Of a stretch of DNA of 64,000 nt, positions 59,306 to 64,000 are shown in pieces. The notes below the pieces were generated by a model. The model saw nothing but the letters and a program-made list of their open reading frames with translations. It did no database searches and was not told where the DNA came from. Position 1 is the stretch's first letter. Each line of letters starts with the position of its first letter. Origin of the DNA: Larix kaempferi (Eukaryota; Streptophyta; Pinopsida; Pinales; Pinaceae). Location of the stretch: assembly GCA_027924585.1 (NCBI GenBank), contig BSBM01000179.1:13182501-13246500 (forward strand), written 5' to 3'. The position numbers and the translations under genes are program-made.

Positions 59306-60961
59306 CTAGTGCAGTGACTTTGTTATCTGCGTGCATCTTCTAGGGGATTCTTCATGGATGCGGTTTTTCCAGTTCTCCAGTCCTACATTAGAATCTGAGA
59401 TGCAAGAGCTATCACATCTCCAACTGAGTGTTCCATCAGCAATAGGATTAATGTAATTAGCATCATTCATAGTCATTTTGTAAATGCGGTTCAATTCTTG
59501 AGCTCGGGATTCGTCTTGAATCGACTCAATGTATCTTTCACTTTGCGAAGGGTCCAATGGTGCGATGACCCTTATATCCCGGCCTTCAAATATCATCTTC
59601 TTTGTTTTCAATTTTATGATGGCGAGGTTATCCATAGCCCAGTCAATTCCCAACGGTGCAAGATAAGGCTGACTATCGTCCACAATCTTGATAACCTCGA
59701 AGTCTGCATAGCTTCGCACTCCATCGATATCAATGATAATATTGGACAGTCTCCCAAAAGGTATAACTGTCATTTGGTTGGCTAATTTCAACTTTATGGG
59801 TGACTACAACAACTTTGGTCTCCCCATCTACTGCCATGTCTGCTTAGTCAAGACATTTACTTTTGATCCGAGATCAAGGATGATCTCATCCATCTCATAG
59901 TCTCCTATATGCACACTGAGCCACATTTCTCAGCCTGATCTTTTATGTTTCTTGATCTAGTGAGCTGCACCCTGGGAAGTCTCTGTCTCACTGTGTGGCT
60001 CGTACTAGGTCAATAACTTTTCTAACTCTGCCACAGCATCTGGGCTCTTCAGTAATTTCATGCAGCTCCTTAGGAACTATGCAACAAAGGTGCCTGTCTC
60101 TGCTGCGTGGCACGTTTTGTCATATGTTGTTGGCATATCTTGTTTCTCTAATACTTCACTGCGCAACAGGATTCTTGGTTAAGTAGGTGGCGGTTCTTTG
60201 AAAATGTCCCGCGCTTCTTCAAAAACTTCTTTATTGTTCTCTAGATTGAAGGTAGGTCCCTTCCCAGTAGCTTTTCTGATCCAAATTTTTTCGGCAGGAG
60301 TCTGCTTAGTATCGAAGCCCCTGGAAGTCGAATCTTCTGCTCCTCTATCTCTTCCTGTTGCAGCGCCACTTCGCGTCACTACATTGATACTTGGTTCCGC
60401 AGCCCTTCTCTGTGCTTTGATCAACTAAATGTTTGGGTTCAACGCATCTTGCTTCCATTTATGCATCTCTGCTACTAAGACTGGACATGCCTCAATGACA
60501 TGATCAAAGGATTTACAATAGTTACAAGTAGTGCATTCATTGGTACAGTCTCTGGACACATGGCCAGGCTGACCACAGTTATAACAGATTACTTGACCTC
60601 GGCCTCTTCCTTGCGCTGGGCCGACATTCCTTCCTCTCCCGCAGTATCCTCCACCATGGCCTCTATATGCGCCTTGATAATACTACGCATTTTCTTGTTT
60701 TGGCTGATTTTATTCCTGGACTCTGTATACTCCACCACCTCGCCTATGCTCCATGTCTCACTTTATTTCGTTCATGAGCTCATATGCACGGAAATTGGAT
60801 TCATCATGTCCAACTGACTTACACAAGCTACAATATATGTTCTTAGGGGTTCTAACATACTTCTGTATCAAATAACAGTCTTCAGGTCGTTTTCCTCTAG
60901 CTCTACAGATTTCACAACACGACGCCTAGTTCTGATTTAGGGGATTTGGTGCTCCACTGTT
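59306..60961 (-). pseudogene. RE6 gag 3' part (zinc knuckles) and protease
   Basis: A frame from about 60961 to 59306 with stops. Knuckle-like motifs 2-5 lie at 60917-60876 (CEICRARGKRPEDC, K where H is expected), 60833-60791 (CSLCKSVGHDESNF, last Cys lost), 60586-60545 (CYNCGQPGHVSRDC, intact) and 60526-60485 (CNYCKSFDHVIEAC, intact). The aspartic protease follows near 59900-59590, with IILDLGSKVNVL as the active-site region (DLG where DSG or DTG is usual in other groups), LANQMTVIPFGRL and LAPLGIDWAMDN. After about 59345 a one-base shift leads to the ATG at 59336 and the candidate intron. Protease would cleave the polyprotein. Confidence 0.75.
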
Positions 60962-62005
60962 AAGGTACTTCTGAAATCAAAGGAGAGTTTTCTCTAGTGT
61001 GGCCTTCTCCTTTGCATCCTGTATACCAGACTTCTTGTCTCTCTTGTTTTCTCTTCTTCATATCCTGTAGTTGTAATGTTAGGGTAGCTAACTGGGTCTG
61101 AATCTGAGACATCCCAATGCTAGTCTCTCCAATCAGCGAAGCCTCTAACTTCATCACAATCTCTAAGGCCTCTTCCTACGATGCAACCTTCTACTGCATC
61201 AATGGTGGTCTAATATGCGGAAACAGCACAGAAATGAACCATTCTCGGTGCTGTTGCTGAGCTATGACAAAGCTCACTTGGTCCAACAATGTCTTGAATT
61301 TCTAGTCAAATTCCCATACTGTCTCATTAGGTTTTTGCTTAATCTCTTTTAAATCTGTGATACACTGCGATTCTGACTTTGGCTTCTTAAATTTTGCTAA
61401 CAATGCAGCCTTGATTTCTACCACGTTTCTATTATGTCCCTGCGAATATTTCATGAACCAATGCAAGGATATATCTCTGAAAGCAATGACGAGCTGTGCT
61501 TGCTTCACAGCGTCATCCTGAACCTGCTTAACACTCCACAAGGATTCACATAGAAACCAATGATGATCAGGGTCTTCTAGACCAGTTCCCTCGAATATTG
61601 ACCGCTTGATATTGTCAGTCATTCTCCTTCTAGGTGGCGTGGTACTCTGAGTAGTGCTAGTGATAATATTCCAAGGAATGATATGAGATGGAATAGGCCG
61701 AGTCAGAATGGTCTGGCCACACGCTCCTATGGTGTTACTAGTATTGACGTTCTGCAGAGTAGGAATATTAGCAATGGGCGGGTTCTGAACTCACAGATTA
61801 TGAGATAGGGGAGGAGCGGTATTTACAACCAGCAGATTCTGTGGCGTAATAGGATGATAAGCAGCTGATAGAGGTGCGGTCTGATTATTAAGCTCACATG
61901 GTATCTCAGTATCTACGTGGAGTCCATGTGGTCTAGGATTTTTTATCGGTGGTATACTTGTATCTCTTTCCACTTCTCAAATTATGGGTTTCTTCATTGG
62001 AATCA
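60962..62005 (-). pseudogene. RE6 gag capsid region (exon 2)
   Basis: After the candidate intron the frame reads from 62005 through a Pro/Asn-rich N-terminal part (HVDTEIPCELNNQ, NPPIANIPTLQNVN) into the capsid region from 61622 (SIFEGTGLEDPDHHWFLCE, ALLAKFKKPKSESQC, QKPNETVWEFD). A coiled-coil-like stretch follows (QIQTQLATLTLQLQDMKKRK), then the first knuckle-like motif (61029-60983), which has lost its outer Cys residues. A frameshift near 60962 passes to the next segment. Stops occur near 61980, 61790 and 61302. Capsid forms the virus-like particle. Confidence 0.7.
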
Positions 62006-62115
62006 CTATATATGCTATTTACTATGACAGATTCAAAAATTTCACTACATTCTTAAAACACCTTTCTCAGCTAAAATCATTTTAATGTATAAACTAAGAT
62101 TGTTCAGGTACTTAC
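62006..62115 (-). other. Candidate intron in RE6 gag
   Basis: On the minus strand GAG|GTAAGT at 62115 and ATATAG| ending at 62006 bound a 110-bp A/T-rich stretch with stops. Joining the flanks after the first base of a codon keeps the frame. The same donor context and phase occur in the second candidate intron. Confidence 0.4.
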
Positions 62116-62548
62116 CTCTAAACCCTTTGAAAAATTCTGCTTCGGCTGCGCTGTAGGATTTCAACGTGTTTACAGCGAAATATGTCACGAAGCCTTCCAA
62201 TATGTTGTCAAACTAGAAGTCGACTACTCCCGAAAGTGGACTATCTATCACTTTGAACCTCTCTGTAAGCTTTGGAGTCCACTCGGTCGGTTCTCCTGGC
62301 TAGAGACAGTTCTTTCGCTCTGCGAGCCTTGACAACCACTCATGCAACTCATTTCCAAAGGATGCCCATAATATTTTGTGAATCTCTTCCCACAGGCATT
62401 TGTTCAACCACTGAACGTCAAAAAGACGAGGGTGTCTATTCTCCTTCCTTGCGAAGCCTCTTTCTGTCTTATCACACCAGGCACAAATCTCTTTCTTGTC
62501 CGGATGCCAATTTTCTGCAATCAACGGAATCTTATTTTCGTTGCACAT
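62116..62548 (-). pseudogene. RE6 gag N-terminal exon
   Basis: From the ATG at 62548, about 55 bp after the PBS, a frame of 144 codons runs to the candidate donor at 62115, with two TAG stops (near 62299 and 62218). It has KIPLIAENWHPDKKEICAWC (a CxxC) and WLNKCLWEEIHKI, then AAEAEFFKGF. I do not recognise the domain. It may be the N-terminus of gag or a separate small ORF as in Ogre-type elements. Upstream in-frame residues allow an earlier near-cognate start. Confidence 0.45.
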
Positions 62549-62585
62549 CACTTTTTTCAAATACACTATCGCATCACCGAGTCTT

Positions 62586-62603
62586 AGTGCGGAAATGGAA
62601 CCA
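62586..62603 (-). other. RE6 primer binding site, non-Met type
   Basis: On the minus strand TGGTTCCATTTCCGCACT begins 2 nt after the 5' LTR end. It starts with the TGG expected opposite the tRNA CCA end but does not match initiator tRNA-Met. The priming tRNA is not identified. Confidence 0.5.
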
Positions 62604-62605
62604 TT

Positions 62606-64000
62606 TGTTGGCTTATTATACCACTCTAGAGGTTTCCAATGTAGACCCAGGTTCTTCGCAGTTCAAGGAACCAACAAAACCCATTTTCACCAGGCCTTTC
62701 AGCAACAATCTGTGAACAGACTGAGGTCTCACCCGAGGCGAAGCTTAGGGGGTGGCTGCGGAATCAGGTTTCCACAACTTGGTGATGCGAGTTTCGTCAA
62801 ACTGGAGAGTAGCGCACTGCGGGGCTCACGCAACGGACTGAAGACTGCGCGAAGTCTCCTACTTCGCGACCGATACTTCTACAAGTTGAGACACTTGCAC
62901 AACCAACGCATCCAAGGACTACGCATTTTGGATAGGTTTCAACGACAAGACAGCGCAACTGACGAATACGCTTCCTCTTTCGACTTAACCAACCTTGATG
63001 ACTTTTCTTAGTACTTTATTCATTCATCTACTGCCTTAGATTATTAGTCTTATGCCTTATGCAACAAGATGAAATACACTGCTCTGCGCACTTCCGGTGC
63101 TGCACTTCAAGGGAGTTTCACGGCGCGATCTCTCATATTTAGGTGTTTATCTAAATGACTTGTGCATTCATTAACTCAAATACTATGCATTCAACATTCA
63201 TCCATACATGTGATACTTAACATATTATTCCCATTCCATTCTTCTGGCGAATACATATAAAGGTATAAACATATCAATTGATAAATGAGATTTCAAGCAT
63301 TCATTGTAAGCAAACAAACAAGTGCAAACACATAAACAATCACACTGCACAAGATTTAACCTGGTTCACCCCCAGGATGGGAGCTACGTCCACAGGAACT
63401 ATTGTTATATTAGTCTTTGGGAAGGGTACAATAGTTCCAGTTTGCGCACTCAACTACAGACTCTCTTCTCTCTCAATAGGCCTCTGTGCACACAGCTTGC
63501 AGATCCTTTACAATGGTTTTCAACAATACAACACAATATCACTCAGATTCAGCAATTACATTTCAACATTAACCGCCATTAACCCTTTCCCTTACAAAAT
63601 ATGCCCCTTTTATATATCATGCCCGTAGGTCATGTCTTTACAATAGCTGGGCGAAACCCTAAGGGTTTCCAAAATTGTCGCAGTTTTCAGCTAACCGGAC
63701 TTGCTGGTTCTGGTAGCGAATCTTCCGTCGTGGTCGTCCTTTGTGCATGGTCACGTCGCTATTAGCCCCCCTATCGTGCGCACACCAAAATGTTGCTTTC
63801 ACCGATTTGCTCTGTCTCTAACAGCTTCATGCGGCCAATTCATGTAGTGGTTCCTTGCTTGTGCAACCAGTTGCTTTCCTCCTCTTTACTCCTTACCCGC
63901 CGCTTGGTAATCATGGAGCATCTTTACCAAAAAAAGGCCACCGATGGTCTAACCAGAATATGTGTTGTCTTCCGTCCAACATTCTACCTTGACACATCTT
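62606..64000 (-). repeat. RE6 5' LTR, cut by the window end
   Basis: Matches 41390-42780 of the other LTR. It carries the conserved TATA box (63615-63604) and short indels relative to the 3' LTR, such as an extra block near 62820-62845. About 180 bp are expected beyond the window. Confidence 0.85.

Larger units (their letters stand above)
41390..64000 (-). mobile_element. RE6: very large Ty3/gypsy retrotransposon with an extra 3' ORF, split by RE5
   Basis: Minus-strand element. The 3' LTR is at left (41390-42962). The 5' LTR is at right (62606 to beyond the window end). Without RE5 it exceeds 13 kb. In coding order: gag exon 1, a candidate intron, gag with five knuckle-like motifs, protease, a candidate intron, a second capsid-like domain, RT, RNase H, integrase, a spacer with a TATA box, then a 967-codon ORF3. 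The architecture recalls the Tat/Ogre and Athila groups. The LTRs differ by roughly 12% in the first 215 bp by eye, so it is old. Its coding frame is damaged mainly by stops rather than frameshifts. Confidence 0.85.

Noticed and set aside
62300-62566. A host gene with a CxxC domain at the RE6 5' end
   Set aside because: It sits directly after the RE6 PBS and its frame runs into the candidate gag intron, so it is better read as part of the element.

Overview
This window looks like repeat-dense DNA from the nuclear genome of a large-genome land plant, most likely a gymnosperm. That placement is an inference. It rests on nested LTR retrotransposons of Ty1/copia and Ty3/gypsy type, a plant L1-type LINE with an RNase H domain, initiator-tRNA-Met type primer binding sites (TGGTATCAGAGC), and a gene fragment of the DUF7869 kind. 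I found no intact host gene, tRNA, rRNA or CRISPR array. Almost everything is mobile DNA or its decay.

Layout. 1-5.6 kb: an unrecognised ORF, a decayed DUF7869-like gene (1172-3152) and a gypsy gag fragment (4055-4845). 5.6-13.3 kb: an old copia-derived element, RE2 (5623-13301, target duplication TGTGT), with an internally deleted chromovirus, RE1 (5857-10183, target duplication ATGTA), inside its 5' LTR. 12.9-24.3 kb: a tandem segmental duplication of about 2.57 kb. Its second copy is split by a nearly intact copia element on the minus strand, RE3 (17214-23437, target duplication TTTGA). 24.3-26.5 kb: AT-rich DNA with degenerate tandem repeats. 26.5-41.2 kb: a minus-strand LINE split by a long non-autonomous LTR element, RE4 (29294-38442, target duplication TGAGG). 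41.4 kb to the window end: a very large minus-strand gypsy element, RE6 (3' LTR at left, 5' LTR at right and cut by the window end), split by RE5 (43263-52503, target duplication ATTCT), a relative of RE4.

The most interesting biology is in RE6, RE4 and RE5. RE6 reads gag, protease, a second capsid-like domain, RT, RNase H and integrase, then a further 967-codon frame (ORF3) that keeps its frame throughout and has a TATA box about 120 nt upstream. Its gag carries five zinc-knuckle-like motifs. Two GTAAGT...AG intervals (110 and 75 bp) interrupt the coding region; removing each one joins the flanking reading frames. The second lies between protease and RT, as the regulated intron does in Ogre elements. 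RE4 and RE5 have LTRs of about 1.45 kb and no pol. After the PBS they carry an array of a 31-bp unit with a TCCGCAATTGCGGA-type palindrome. Their only recognisable protein is a small CCHC protein directly upstream of the polypurine tract.

Order of events from nesting and LTR divergence: RE2, the LINE and RE6 are older. RE1, RE3, RE4 and RE5 inserted later. Many nonsense codons across independent elements are TAG where relatives have CAG, or TGA where CGA is expected, which fits deamination of methylated cytosine. Mismatch counts and identities were made by eye and are approximate.
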